NCBI RefSeq assembly: GCF_014652815.1
Contig: NZ_BMZN01000005.1
Location: forward strand, 328,018 to 392,017
Origin: Alcaligenes pakistanensis
GTDB lineage: Bacteria > Pseudomonadota > Gammaproteobacteria > Burkholderiales > Burkholderiaceae_B
Direction: 5' to 3'
DNA length: 64,000 bases
Positions within the stretch are counted from its first letter, which is position 1. Every line of letters starts with the position of its first letter. The position numbers and the translations under genes were made by a program. The notes below the pieces were generated by a model. The model did not search any database. It was not told where the DNA came from and saw only the letters and a list, made by a program, of their open reading frames with translations. This document shows, piece after piece, positions 26,895 to 35,934 of this stretch.

Positions 26895-28184
26895 TTATGG
26901 ATACAGACCGCGTACCTGACGAGATTCCAGAATGCGGGCGCAGCCCACAATAAAGGCCGCCGTACGCAAAGTAACGTTGTGCTCTTTGGCAACCGCCGCC
27001 ACCGTGGTGTAGGCCGAACGCATCATCATTTCCAGACGGTTGTTGATCTCGTCCTCGGTCCAGAAGAAGCTGGAGAAGTCCTGGACCCACTCGAAGTAGG
27101 ACACAGTCACACCACCGGCGTTGGCCACCACGTCCGGAACAATGGTCACGCCTTTGTCGTTCAGGATGTCGTCGGCTTCGGGTGTGGTGGGGCCGTTGGC
27201 GCCTTCAATCACAATGCGGGCGCGGATGCGGTCTGCATTGTTTTTGTTGATCTGGCCTTCCAGTGCGGCAGGGATCAGCAGGTCGGTTTCGATATGCCAG
27301 AAGTCCTCGTTGGCGATAGCTTCCGTGTTGGGCGCGCCAGCCAGCCCCTTGTGCTGCTCCATGTGGTTCAGCAAGGCCAGCACATCCAGACCATTGGGGT
27401 TGTACACCGTGCCCGTGTGGTCCTGTACGGCCAGTATTTTGGCACCGGCCTCCTGGAACAGGCGGGCGGCTGTGCCACCCACATTACCAAAGCCCTGCAC
27501 AATGACGCGGGCGTCATTCAGGTCAATACCGGCATCGCGGGCTGCTTCGCAACCGACGGTAAACACGCCGCGACCAGTCGCTTCCACGCGGCCCAGGCTA
27601 CCGCCCAGGGATACGGGCTTGCCGGTGACCACGCCTGTGCTGGTGCCACCGACATTCATGGAATAGGTGTCCATCATCCAGGCCATGGTCTGGGCGTTGG
27701 TATTCACGTCCGGGGCAGGAATGTCTTTGTTGGGGCCGATAATCACACCGATTTCGCTGGTGTAGCGGCGCGTAATGCGCTCCAGTTCCGCCTGGGAGTG
27801 GTTGCGGGGATCAATACGAATACCGCCCTTGGCACCGCCAAATGGCAGATTCACGGCAGCCGATTTAACCGACATCCAGGCAGCCAGGGCCATCACTTCG
27901 GACAGGGTGACGTCCTGGTGGTAGCGCACGCCGCCCTTGCCTGGGCCACGGGAAGTATTGTGCTGAACGCGGTAGCCCTCAAAGTGGGCCACGGTGCCGT
28001 TATCCAGTTCAATGGGTACGTCGACAATCAGTGTGCGCTTGGGGCGCTTGAGTGTTTCAACCCATCGGGACAGTTTGCCCAGATACGGAGTGACTCGCTC
28101 CACTTGTTCGAGATAAATACCCCACGGGCCGACGTCGTCGGCGTTCAGGTATGACGGCAAAGCATGGGTGGGACGATCTGTCAT
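26895..28184 (-). CDS. Glutamate dehydrogenase (Glu/Leu/Phe/Val family)
   Basis: This 429-residue enzyme interconverts glutamate and 2-oxoglutarate plus ammonia. Glutamate-binding Lys lies in [10 protein letters not shown], and the catalytic Lys in [14 protein letters not shown] (K119). The Rossmann part has [17 protein letters not shown]. The ATG at 28184 follows GAGGAG at ideal spacing; the frame extends upstream without such a site. The length fits the catabolic hexameric type. Its position before the amino-acid ABC/asparaginase operon, on the same strand, suggests a shared nitrogen-scavenging theme. Confidence 0.93.
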   Translation of the reverse strand: MTDRPTHALPSYLNADDVGPWGIYLEQVERVTPYLGKLSRWVETLKRPKRTLIVDVPIELDNGTVAHFEGYRVQHNTSRGPGKGGVRYHQDVTLSEVMALAAWMSVKSAAVNLPFGGAKGGIRIDPRNHSQAELERITRRYTSEIGVIIGPNKDIPAPDVNTNAQTMAWMMDTYSMNVGGTSTGVVTGKPVSLGGSLGRVEATGRGVFTVGCEAARDAGIDLNDARVIVQGFGNVGGTAARLFQEAGAKILAVQDHTGTVYNPNGLDVLALLNHMEQHKGLAGAPNTEAIANEDFWHIETDLLIPAALEGQINKNNADRIRARIVIEGANGPTTPEADDILNDKGVTIVPDVVANAGGVTVSYFEWVQDFSSFFWTEDEINNRLEMMMRSAYTTVAAVAKEHNVTLRTAAFIVGCARILESRQVRGLYP

Positions 28185-28374
28185 GAGCTCCTCGATAAGG
28201 TTGGGGAAACGGGATACGAGTACACAGTCGCATATGTTGGGCGCAGACGCAGAACCCGGCAAAGACGCTGTTGATTGGCTTAGCGGTGGCCGTTTGCAAC
28301 AGTTATGCTATCGGAAATGGCCGCTGTTGTGTTTGCAGCGTTTGCGATGGTTTTATCTGGGTGCTGGTGCATTG

Positions 28375-29079
28375 ATGGCTTCTTCTGACTCTTCCCTTTC
28401 TGGTCGTCTGGCGCAGTTGCGCCAACGCATCGAACAGGCTTGCCTGCAAGCAGGCCGCCCTGCCGATGCCGTGGCTCTGTTGCCCGTCAGTAAAACCTTT
28501 CCAGCACCCGTGCTGGCCCAAGCCCTGGATTTAGGCTTGTCGCGAATGGGCGAGAACAAGGTTCAAGAGATCCGGGACAAGCAGGCTGTGTTGGCTGATC
28601 GCGCGGTGCAGTGGGTGATGATAGGCCATCTGCAGAGCAATAAGGCTAAAGACATCGCACGTCTGGCCAGCGAAGTGCAGTCTTTGGACCGTTTATCGCT
28701 GGCCCAGGCCCTGGACCGAAACCTGCAAACGGAGCAGCGCAGCCTGGATGTGCTCATTCAAGTCAAAACCTCGCCCGAACCCAGCAAGTTTGGTCTGGCA
28801 CCGGAGGAATTACCCGCATTTATGCAGTCCTTGCGGTCGCTGGACACCTTAAAAATACGTGGTTTGATGACGATGGCCATCAATAGCGATGACCCTCAGG
28901 CCGTACGCGCTTGCTTTGCCCAGTTGCGCCAGTGGCGTGATCGTTTGGTGGAGTTGGGCTATGAGCAGGTGCAAGGCCTGTCCATGGGCATGAGCGGGGA
29001 TTTCGAGCTGGCGATTCAAGAAGGCTCTACCGAAGTACGCGTGGGTTCGGCCCTGTTTGGCGCACGTGATTACAGCTGA
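28375..29079 (+). CDS. PLP homeostasis protein, YggS/PLPBP family
   Basis: This 234-residue single-domain alanine-racemase-like barrel binds pyridoxal phosphate on K40 (LLPVSKTFPA) and helps balance cellular PLP; it has no known catalytic turnover. Other family marks are GENKVQE, MIGHLQSNKAK and LSMGMSGDFELAIQEGSTEVRVG. The frame extends far upstream into the divergent gdhA control region, but family length puts the start at 28375. The ribosome site there is weak. It is a single gene. Confidence 0.9.
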   Translation: MASSDSSLSGRLAQLRQRIEQACLQAGRPADAVALLPVSKTFPAPVLAQALDLGLSRMGENKVQEIRDKQAVLADRAVQWVMIGHLQSNKAKDIARLASEVQSLDRLSLAQALDRNLQTEQRSLDVLIQVKTSPEPSKFGLAPEELPAFMQSLRSLDTLKIRGLMTMAINSDDPQAVRACFAQLRQWRDRLVELGYEQVQGLSMGMSGDFELAIQEGSTEVRVGSALFGARDYS

Positions 29080-29138
29080 TCGATATCCGCATCGTTACTA
29101 ATGCCCTGCGCACGGCTGTCCGCGCATAATGTCTCTGC

Positions 29139-29190
29139 GCATCCCAGGCGGGATGCTTAAAACTTAAAAAAACAGCGTCAAAAGCGCTGT
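29139..29190 (+). repeat. Hairpins upstream of the second Bug gene
   Basis: GCATCCC-AGGC-GGGATGC (29139-29156) may end the yggS transcript. ACAGCG/CGCTGT (29172-29190) sits directly before the AAGGAG ribosome site of the Bug gene and could affect its translation. Confidence 0.4.
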
Positions 29191-29202
29191 CAAGGAGACA
29201 TC

Positions 29203-30171
29203 ATGCATTGGAAGAATTTTGGAGCCGGTGTGCTGCTGCTGAGCGCCAGCCTGACAGGAACGGCGATGGCAGCGGATTGGCCCCAGTCCGCAGTGACCTG
29301 GGTCGTGCCCTATCCCGCAGGGGGCGGTTCAGACGTGATTGCCCGACTGGTGGCCAAGCAATTGGAAAGCAGCCTGGGCCAGACGCTGATTGTGGAAAAC
29401 AAACCGGGTGCGGCCACCATTATTGGCGCGACCTATGTCAGCAATGCCAAACCGGATGGCTATACCGTAGGTACGGCTGACTCGGGCACCCTGGCCTTTA
29501 ACTCTTCCCTGTACAGCAAGCTGCAATACGATCCGGCGGCGTTTACCTATGTGGGTGGTTTGGCCCGTTTCCCCTTGATGCTGGCGGTACCACAAGAGTC
29601 ACCGTACAAAACAGTGGCTGATTTGCTGGCAGCCGCTCGCGCTCAGCCTGAAAAACTGACGTCTTCCTCGGCTGGCAGTGGTTCGCCACACCATCTGGCG
29701 CTGGAAATGTTCAAGCAGCGTACGGACACCAAGATTGTGCACGTGCCCTACAAGGGGGCGGCCCCAGCCATTCAGGATTTGTTAGGCGGTCAGGTGGACA
29801 TGTCCTTTGTGGATTCCGCTGCAGCACTGTCCAACATCAAAGCAGGAAAACTGCGGGTTCTGGCCGTTGCCACACCCGAGCGCAGTGGCTTGTTGCCTGA
29901 TGTTCCGACCATGGCCGAGGCTGGTATCGCCGACTTTTATGCCTACGCCTGGCAGGGCATCGTAGGCCCGCCAAAAATGGATGAAGCGGCCCGCCAACGT
30001 TTGAGCCAGGATTTGATGCAGGCTTTGAAAACGCCTGAGCTGGCTCAGCGCATTCGCGATATGGGTGTGGAACCCATGCCCATGACGCCCGATGAGTTCC
30101 AGGCCTATGCCCAGCGTGAACGTGCTGAATGGGCCACGGTGATCGAGCGTGCCGGCATTCGTATGGATTGA
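29203..30171 (+). CDS. Bug-family periplasmic solute receptor (TctC-like)
   Basis: This 322-residue secreted receptor has a signal peptide ending near AMAAD (residue 24) and the family hallmark WVVPYPAGGGSDVIARL. It is the second orphan member here, with no TctA/TctB genes next to it. AAGGAG precedes the ATG. It ends only 29 bases before the convergent Crp/Fnr gene. Its ligand, probably a carboxylate, is unknown. Confidence 0.9.
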   Translation: MHWKNFGAGVLLLSASLTGTAMAADWPQSAVTWVVPYPAGGGSDVIARLVAKQLESSLGQTLIVENKPGAATIIGATYVSNAKPDGYTVGTADSGTLAFNSSLYSKLQYDPAAFTYVGGLARFPLMLAVPQESPYKTVADLLAAARAQPEKLTSSSAGSGSPHHLALEMFKQRTDTKIVHVPYKGAAPAIQDLLGGQVDMSFVDSAAALSNIKAGKLRVLAVATPERSGLLPDVPTMAEAGIADFYAYAWQGIVGPPKMDEAARQRLSQDLMQALKTPELAQRIRDMGVEPMPMTPDEFQAYAQRERAEWATVIERAGIRMD

Positions 30172-30200
30172 CGTTTAGCGGGTAGGCAGTAGCCGCATAA

Positions 30201-30887
30201 TCAGGCGGCGTATTCGTCGCCGTAACGTTTCAGGCCGTCCAGGTCCACGACCTGGACGCCACCATACTTGATCAGTAACAGCCCTTCATTCTCAAGCTGG
30301 CGCAAGGCCTGGTTGGCGCGCTGGCGCGAGACGCGGGCCAGATAGCCAATTTCTTCCTGGGTAATGTCCAGGCGCAGACCTTTTCCAGGATAGAGCAGCG
30401 GGTTGAATAGCTCTGCCAGACAGCGTGCCACGCGGGCATCGGGCGTAGACAGGCTGTTGTATTCCGCCTTGCCGATAAATTGCGCCACACGCTCATTAAG
30501 CTGATGCAGGAGGTAGCGGTTGAACGCAATGCTCTGGTCCAGCAAGTCGTTAAAGCTATGGGCGGGCAGGCGGGCGACCTGGCTGGCGCGCAAGGCGACG
30601 ACATCGTATTTACGCTCCTCGTTCTTGAGCAAAGAGCCTTCGCCAATCCAGCCGCCGGCGGGCACGCCCGTCATGGAGGCAATCTTTCCTTCGGAGTTTC
30701 CTACCGATACTTTGAGCAGGCCCGACAGGACGCCAATCCAGGCGGTGGCGCGCTCTCCCTTGCGCTCAACGATCGCGCCTGCCTCGTATTCGGTCACTAA
30801 AGTGTCGCGCCGGACACGCTCTTGCAGCTCCGGTGTTAACAGGCGAAACCAGGCGGCTCGCTCGGATAAAGCGTCTACAACATGCAT
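30201..30887 (-). CDS. Crp/Fnr-family transcriptional regulator
   Basis: This 228-residue protein has a cyclic-nucleotide-binding-like sensor barrel (about 20-135), a dimerisation helix and a C-terminal winged helix (about 150-215) with ITQEEIGYLARVSRQRANQAL as DNA-reading part. No Cys cluster for an Fe-S cluster is present, and the cAMP-binding Arg-Ser pattern is not obvious, so the effector is unknown. GAGGG precedes the ATG. It is divergent from the acyl-CoA ligase/Liv operon, with a palindrome in between that it may bind. Confidence 0.88.
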   Translation of the reverse strand: MHVVDALSERAAWFRLLTPELQERVRRDTLVTEYEAGAIVERKGERATAWIGVLSGLLKVSVGNSEGKIASMTGVPAGGWIGEGSLLKNEERKYDVVALRASQVARLPAHSFNDLLDQSIAFNRYLLHQLNERVAQFIGKAEYNSLSTPDARVARCLAELFNPLLYPGKGLRLDITQEEIGYLARVSRQRANQALRQLENEGLLLIKYGGVQVVDLDGLKRYGDEYAA

Positions 30888-30914
30888 GAGGATTAACCCT
30901 CGTTAAAGGTCGAA

Positions 30915-30930
30915 TGTCATGTCCGTGACA
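30915..30930. promoter_or_regulatory. Candidate Crp/Fnr-type operator TGTCA-N6-TGACA
   Basis: The perfect dyad TGTCA-TGTCCG-TGACA has the half-site size and spacing used by Crp/Fnr regulators. It lies 28 bases upstream of the regulator's ATG and 133 bases upstream of the ligase ATG, fitting autoregulation and control of the divergent operon. Confidence 0.5.
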
Positions 30931-31062
30931 ATCTTCGGGACGGGCAGCCGATACCTTGATTAATAACAGGCTGCAAATAGCATGAGGGCATCAAGTTCGC
31001 CTTCGGTCTCAATCATAAGCAGCCTCCTGGACCATAACAAGCCGGGAAAATTCGGAGGAGAC

Positions 31063-33030
31063 ATGGTTGTGCGGATGGATAAAGAGCAGGTAGCGGGTTT
31101 ACCCGGCACCTTCCCAGCCTGGATAGAACACCATGCCCAGGTGCGCGGCGACAAAATCGCCATGCGCGAAAAAGACCTGGGAATCTGGCAGACCTGGACG
31201 TGGCGGGAACTGGCCGAACAGGTCGAGCAACTGGCTGCGGGCTTGGCCGGGCTGGGTGTCAAAGACGGACAGCACGTGGCGGTGATCGGTGAGAACCGGC
31301 CGCGCTTGTATCTGGCCATGATGGCGGCCCAAATGCTGGGCGCTGTCCCCGTGCCGCTGTATCAGGATGCGGTGGCCCAGGAAATGTTGCACGTTTTGCT
31401 GGATGCCAGCATACGCGTGGCTGTGGTTGAAGACCAGGAACAGGTCGATAAGCTGCTGGAAGTCTGGGATCAGTGTCCCGATCTGGACGCGCTGATTTAT
31501 GACGACCCGCGCGGCCTGCGCAATTACCAGCAGGATCAGCTCCAGTTTATTGAACAGGTCATGGAGCAGGGACGCTTGCAATTGGCACGCGACCCGGACT
31601 GCGTACGTCGGATCTGGAAGGCGATCCCCCCCGATCAAGCGGCCGCCATGTTTTACACCTCGGGCACAACGGGCAAGCCCAAGGGCGTGGTTCTGACCCA
31701 TGCCGCTTTGGTGGATCGTGGGCTGGCTATTCAGGAGCTGGAATCGCTGACTGATGCCGAGGAAGTGCTGGCGTATCTGCCCCCTGCCTGGATCGGGCAG
31801 AACATGTTTTCCTACACGCAGTTTTTGGTCACCGGCTTTACGGTGAACCACCCCGAGTCGCCCGAAACGGTGTCCATCGATCTGCACGATATTGGCCCAA
31901 CGTATTATTTTGCGCCACCACGTGTGTTGGAAGGTCTGCTCACGCAGGTCACCATTCGTATGGAAGATGCGGGTGCCCTCAAGCGGGCTTTGTTCAAACG
32001 CTGCATGTCTTTGGCAAATCGGGTCGGCGTACGGATTCTGGACAAAAGCTCGGATGTGAATCTATGGGACCGCCTGTGCTATGGCGTGGGCAATGTCCTG
32101 ATTTACGGTCCCTTGCGCAACGCGCTGGGCATGAGCCGGGTTCGAGTGGCCTATACCGCGGGTGAAGCAATTGGCCCGGATTTGTTCACGTTTTACCGCT
32201 CGATTGGCATCAACTTGAAGCAGTTGTACGGTGGCACAGAAACTTCCGTGTTTGTCTGCGTGCAGCAAGATGGTCATGTGCGTGCGGATACCGTGGGCCC
32301 ACCTGTCCGAGGTGTAGAAATCCGCGTGGCCGAAAACGGTGAAATTCAGGTTCGCAGCCCCGGTTTGTTCAAAGAGTATTACCGCAATCCCACGTCTACG
32401 GCTGAGTCCTTTACCCAGGATGGCTGGTATCACACGGGCGATGCAGGCTATCTGGACACCGATGGCCAGTTGAAGATCATCGACCGCGCCAAGGATGTGG
32501 GCAAGCTGGCCGATGGCTCTTTGTTTGCTCCCAAGTACATCGAGAACAAGCTCAAATTCTTCCCCTTTGTTAAAGAGGCGGTGGCCTTTGGTGATGGCCA
32601 AAAAGAAGTGTGTGCCTTTATCAATATTGATCTGGAAGCCGTGGGTAACTGGGCTGAACGACGCAACTTGCCTTATGCCGGTTACACCGATCTGGCTGCC
32701 AAACCGGAAGTCTATGCCTTGATTCGCGATTGCGTGGCTCAGGTGAATGACGATCTGGCGAACGATCCTAAGCTGGCGGGTTCACGTATCAGCGCCTTTT
32801 TGATTCTGCATAAAGAATTGGACCCCGATGACGATGAGCTGACCCGCACCCGCAAAGTACGTCGCGGCTTTATCGCCCAGAAATACAAGGTCCTGGTTGA
32901 TGCCTTGTTCAGTGGGCTGGACAGGCAATTCATAGAGACTGAAGTGAAGTTCGAGGATGGGCGCAGTGGTTGCATTTCGGCAGACCTGCACATTGAGCGC
33001 ATGACAGACGCAGTAGCAAGGAGCGCATGA
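31063..33030 (+). CDS. AMP-dependent long-chain-type acyl-CoA synthetase
   Basis: This 655-residue ANL enzyme activates a carboxylic acid with ATP and CoA. The adenylate loop is MFYTSGTTGKPKGVVLTH (about 189-206), followed by QLYGGTET and GWYHTGDAGYLD. It belongs to the large FAA1-like form often encoded inside Liv-type uptake operons of betaproteobacteria. The ATG at 31063 has GGAGGAG; the frame is open 81 bases further upstream without a site. Its stop overlaps livG by four bases, so activation and import are coupled. Likely substrates are aromatic or branched carboxylic acids; this is inference. Confidence 0.9.
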   Translation: MVVRMDKEQVAGLPGTFPAWIEHHAQVRGDKIAMREKDLGIWQTWTWRELAEQVEQLAAGLAGLGVKDGQHVAVIGENRPRLYLAMMAAQMLGAVPVPLYQDAVAQEMLHVLLDASIRVAVVEDQEQVDKLLEVWDQCPDLDALIYDDPRGLRNYQQDQLQFIEQVMEQGRLQLARDPDCVRRIWKAIPPDQAAAMFYTSGTTGKPKGVVLTHAALVDRGLAIQELESLTDAEEVLAYLPPAWIGQNMFSYTQFLVTGFTVNHPESPETVSIDLHDIGPTYYFAPPRVLEGLLTQVTIRMEDAGALKRALFKRCMSLANRVGVRILDKSSDVNLWDRLCYGVGNVLIYGPLRNALGMSRVRVAYTAGEAIGPDLFTFYRSIGINLKQLYGGTETSVFVCVQQDGHVRADTVGPPVRGVEIRVAENGEIQVRSPGLFKEYYRNPTSTAESFTQDGWYHTGDAGYLDTDGQLKIIDRAKDVGKLADGSLFAPKYIENKLKFFPFVKEAVAFGDGQKEVCAFINIDLEAVGNWAERRNLPYAGYTDLAAKPEVYALIRDCVAQVNDDLANDPKLAGSRISAFLILHKELDPDDDELTRTRKVRRGFIAQKYKVLVDALFSGLDRQFIETEVKFEDGRSGCISADLHIERMTDAVARSA

Positions 33031-33830
33031 TGAGTGAGGCGCAAACGCAGGGCCGACGCATTGGTCCCGTAGTGTTGGATTTGAAGAATATTTCGCTGTC
33101 TTTTGGTGGTGTCAAAGCCTTGACCGATATCTCGTTCAACATTCGTGAACACGAGATCCGTTCCATCATCGGCCCTAACGGAGCAGGCAAAAGCTCCATG
33201 CTGAACGTCATCAATGGCGTATACGCACCACAACAAGGCGAGATTGTGTTGCGCGAGCAGAGTTATGCGCGCATGAACTCGCGCCACACGGCCGAGCAGG
33301 GCATTGCCCGTACTTTCCAGAACCTGGCTCTGTTCAAGGGCATGAGTGTGCTGGACAACATCATGACGGGTCGCAATCTGCACATGAAAAGCGGGGTGTT
33401 TGCCCAGGCTTTTCGACTGGGTAGGGCCGAACGCGAAGAGATTCGCAACCGTGAATACGTGGAAGGCATTATCGACTTTTTGGAGATCCAGGCCTACCGC
33501 AAAACGCCGGTAGGACGTCTGCCTTACGGTTTGCAAAAACGGGTTGACCTGGGCCGGGCCCTGGCGATGCAACCGAGCATCCTGTTGCTGGATGAGCCCA
33601 TGGCGGGCATGAACATCGAGGAAAAGCAGGATATGTGCCGCTTCATTCTGGATGTGAACGAAGAGTACGGCACCACGATTGTTTTGATTGAGCACGATAT
33701 GGGTGTGGTCATGGATATTTCGGACCGCGTGGTGGTCTTGGACTATGGCAAGAAAATTGGTGACGGGGTGCCGGATGAAGTGCGGCAAAACCCAGACGTC
33801 ATCCGCGCCTATCTTGGCGCTGGCCATTGA
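33027..33830 (+). CDS. Branched-chain-type ABC ATPase, LivG-like
   Basis: This 267-residue ATPase has Walker A GPNGAGKSS, signature region LPYGLQKRVDLGRAL and Walker B ILLLDEPMAGMN. It pairs with the LivF-like ATPase at 37305-38138. The ATGATG start overlaps the ligase stop, with AAGGAG upstream. The loss of the usual Ser-Gly in the signature (LPYGLQ) is normal for this subfamily. Confidence 0.92.
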   Translation: MMSEAQTQGRRIGPVVLDLKNISLSFGGVKALTDISFNIREHEIRSIIGPNGAGKSSMLNVINGVYAPQQGEIVLREQSYARMNSRHTAEQGIARTFQNLALFKGMSVLDNIMTGRNLHMKSGVFAQAFRLGRAEREEIRNREYVEGIIDFLEIQAYRKTPVGRLPYGLQKRVDLGRALAMQPSILLLDEPMAGMNIEEKQDMCRFILDVNEEYGTTIVLIEHDMGVVMDISDRVVVLDYGKKIGDGVPDEVRQNPDVIRAYLGAGH

Positions 33831-33841
33831 GGGGAACGGAC

Positions 33842-34771
33842 ATGGCATTTTTTCTTGAAACCTTGCTGGGCGGACTGATGAGCGGGATGTTGTACGCCCT
33901 GGTCGCGCTGGGCTTTGTCCTGATCTTCAAAGCGTCAGGTGTTTTTAACTTTTCACAGGGCGCGATGGTGCTGGTGGCCGCACTGGCCATGGCTCGTTTG
34001 TCGCAGTGGATTCCGCAGTTGCTGGGTATGGAACCTGGGCTGCTGGGCAATGTGCTGGCCTTTATTGTCTCGGCCATCCTGATGTTCGTCCTGGCGGTGG
34101 CCATTGAGCGCTGGGTGCTGCGCTATCTGGTCAATCAGGAGGGGACGACCTTGCTGATGGCCACGATCGGTATTAGCTATCTGCTCGATGGCTTGGGCCA
34201 GATTGTGTTCGGCAGCTCGGTGTACTCCATTGATGTGGGCATGCCTAAAGATCCGGCCTTTATTCTGGAATCCATGTTTGAAGGCGGTGTCCTGGTCAGC
34301 CTGGAAGATTTGAGCTCGGCGGTGGTGGCGGCCTTGTTGGTTGCAGCGCTGGCGGTGTTCTTTCAGTACACCAGTGTGGGTCGCGCCTTGCGCGCCGTGG
34401 CTGACGATCACCAGGCAGCTCAGTCCATCGGTATTCCCTTGAACCGCATCTGGGTCGTGGTCTGGACCGTGGCCGGTCTGGTTGCATTGGTCGCCGGCAT
34501 TATCTGGGGTTCCAAATATGGGGTGCAGTTCACCTTGTCTACCGCAGCGCTGCGCGCCTTGCCGGTGGTTATTTTGGGTGGTCTGACTTCTGTACCGGGC
34601 GCTATTGTGGGTGGCCTGATTATCGGTGTGGGTGAGAAGGTGTCCGAGGTGTATCTGGGCCCTTATGTAGGCGGCGGCATCGAGATCTGGTTTGCTTATG
34701 TGCTGGCCCTGGTGTTCTTGCTGTTCCGACCTCAAGGTCTGTTCGGCGAGAAGATTATTGATCGCGTCTGA
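33842..34771 (+). CDS. Branched-chain-type ABC permease, LivH-like
   Basis: This 309-residue membrane protein has about eight helices and the LivH start LLGGLMSGMLYALVALGFVL. GGGGAAC precedes the ATG at 33842; the TTG at 33827 overlaps livG and is less likely. With LivM it forms the channel. It lies in the ligase-livGHMKF-paaK-like operon. Confidence 0.93.
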   Translation: MAFFLETLLGGLMSGMLYALVALGFVLIFKASGVFNFSQGAMVLVAALAMARLSQWIPQLLGMEPGLLGNVLAFIVSAILMFVLAVAIERWVLRYLVNQEGTTLLMATIGISYLLDGLGQIVFGSSVYSIDVGMPKDPAFILESMFEGGVLVSLEDLSSAVVAALLVAALAVFFQYTSVGRALRAVADDHQAAQSIGIPLNRIWVVVWTVAGLVALVAGIIWGSKYGVQFTLSTAALRALPVVILGGLTSVPGAIVGGLIIGVGEKVSEVYLGPYVGGGIEIWFAYVLALVFLLFRPQGLFGEKIIDRV

Positions 34772-34783
34772 GGTGGAGTCGAT

Positions 34784-35848
34784 ATGATTTACCGCGAAAA
34801 TGGTCAGTTCAAAAGCAGCTATCGGGCTGACCAGCAAATTTTCCCCATCCGCCAGGATCGCTATGTGGTGTTGGGTGTGTTGTTGGTGGCTTTCTTGCTG
34901 GTGCCTGCCATGGCATCCAACTACTTCCTGCAAGCCATTCTGATTCCTTTCCTGATCCTGTCTTTGGCAGCGATTGGCCTGAATATTCTGGTGGGCTATT
35001 GCGGGCAGATTTCCATCGGTTCGGGTGCCTTTATGGCCGTGGGTGCCTACGCCGCCTGGAACTTTGGTGTCCGTATTCCAGAACTGCCATTGGTCGTGCA
35101 GATTCTGCTGGGGGGGGTGTTCGCCACCTTGGTGGGCGTTGCCTTCGGTATCCCCAGCTTGCGTATCCGGGGCCTGTATCTGGCCGTCACCACCTTGGCC
35201 GCGCAGTTCTTTGTGGATTGGGCCTTCCTGCGTATCGCCTATTTCACGAACTATTCGCCATCGGGCAACGTGTCTGTGCCTGCCTTGAGTGCCTTTGGCC
35301 TGCCGGTTCAGACGCCCATGCAAAAGTACCTGTTCGTACTGGCTTTTGTCGTGGTGTTTGCACTGCTGGCCAAGAATCTGGTGCGTGGGGCCATTGGCCG
35401 CCAGTGGATGGCGATTCGGGACATGGACGTGGCTGCTGAAGTTATTGGCATCCGTCCGGTCTACGCCAAGCTCACCGCCTTTGCGGTCAGCTCCTTCATT
35501 ATCGGTGTGGCCGGTGCTTTGTGGGCCTTTGTACACCTGGGCTCCTGGGAACCCTTGGCCTTTGACCTGAACCGCTCCTTGCAGTTGCTGTTCATCGTCA
35601 TCATCGGTGGCTTGGGCTCGATTGTGGGCAGTTTCTTCGGTGCAGCTTTCATGGTCTTGCTCCCCGTTTTTCTGACTAACGCGCCGCACTGGTTTGGTGT
35701 GTCGATCGGGGTGGATACCGCCTCTCATATCGAACACATGGTGTTCGGTGCCTTGATTGTGTTTTTCTTGATTGTGGAGCCGCATGGTTTGGCTCGACTC
35801 TGGAGTATTGGTAAGGAAAAGCTGCGCTTGTGGCCCTTCCCCCATTAA
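34784..35848 (+). CDS. Branched-chain-type ABC permease, LivM-like
   Basis: This 354-residue membrane protein has about ten helices and the LivM signature LNILVGYCGQISIGSGAFMAVGAYAA, split here between helix and loop. It has an N-terminal extension of about 25 polar residues before the first helix. GGTGGAG precedes the ATG, 12 bases after livH. It completes the transmembrane pair. Confidence 0.92.
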   Translation: MIYRENGQFKSSYRADQQIFPIRQDRYVVLGVLLVAFLLVPAMASNYFLQAILIPFLILSLAAIGLNILVGYCGQISIGSGAFMAVGAYAAWNFGVRIPELPLVVQILLGGVFATLVGVAFGIPSLRIRGLYLAVTTLAAQFFVDWAFLRIAYFTNYSPSGNVSVPALSAFGLPVQTPMQKYLFVLAFVVVFALLAKNLVRGAIGRQWMAIRDMDVAAEVIGIRPVYAKLTAFAVSSFIIGVAGALWAFVHLGSWEPLAFDLNRSLQLLFIVIIGGLGSIVGSFFGAAFMVLLPVFLTNAPHWFGVSIGVDTASHIEHMVFGALIVFFLIVEPHGLARLWSIGKEKLRLWPFPH

Positions 35849-35878
35849 CAGCAGGTAGGCAGTTCATTACAAAAACAG

Positions 35879-35898
35879 CCCCGCCCATCGGGACGGGG
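35879..35898 (+). repeat. Hairpin upstream of the receptor gene
   Basis: CCCCG-CCC pairs with GGG-A-CGGGG around ATC. It sits between livM and the receptor gene and lacks a T-run. Confidence 0.55.
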
Positions 35899-35934
35899 TA
35901 ATTAGACAAATGGTACTTATCGGAGGACCAGGAG

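Noticed and set aside
33953-35845. 630-residue open frame antisense to livH and livM
   Set aside because: It spans two clear permease genes, is low-complexity in Gln, His and Asn, and has no ribosome site.
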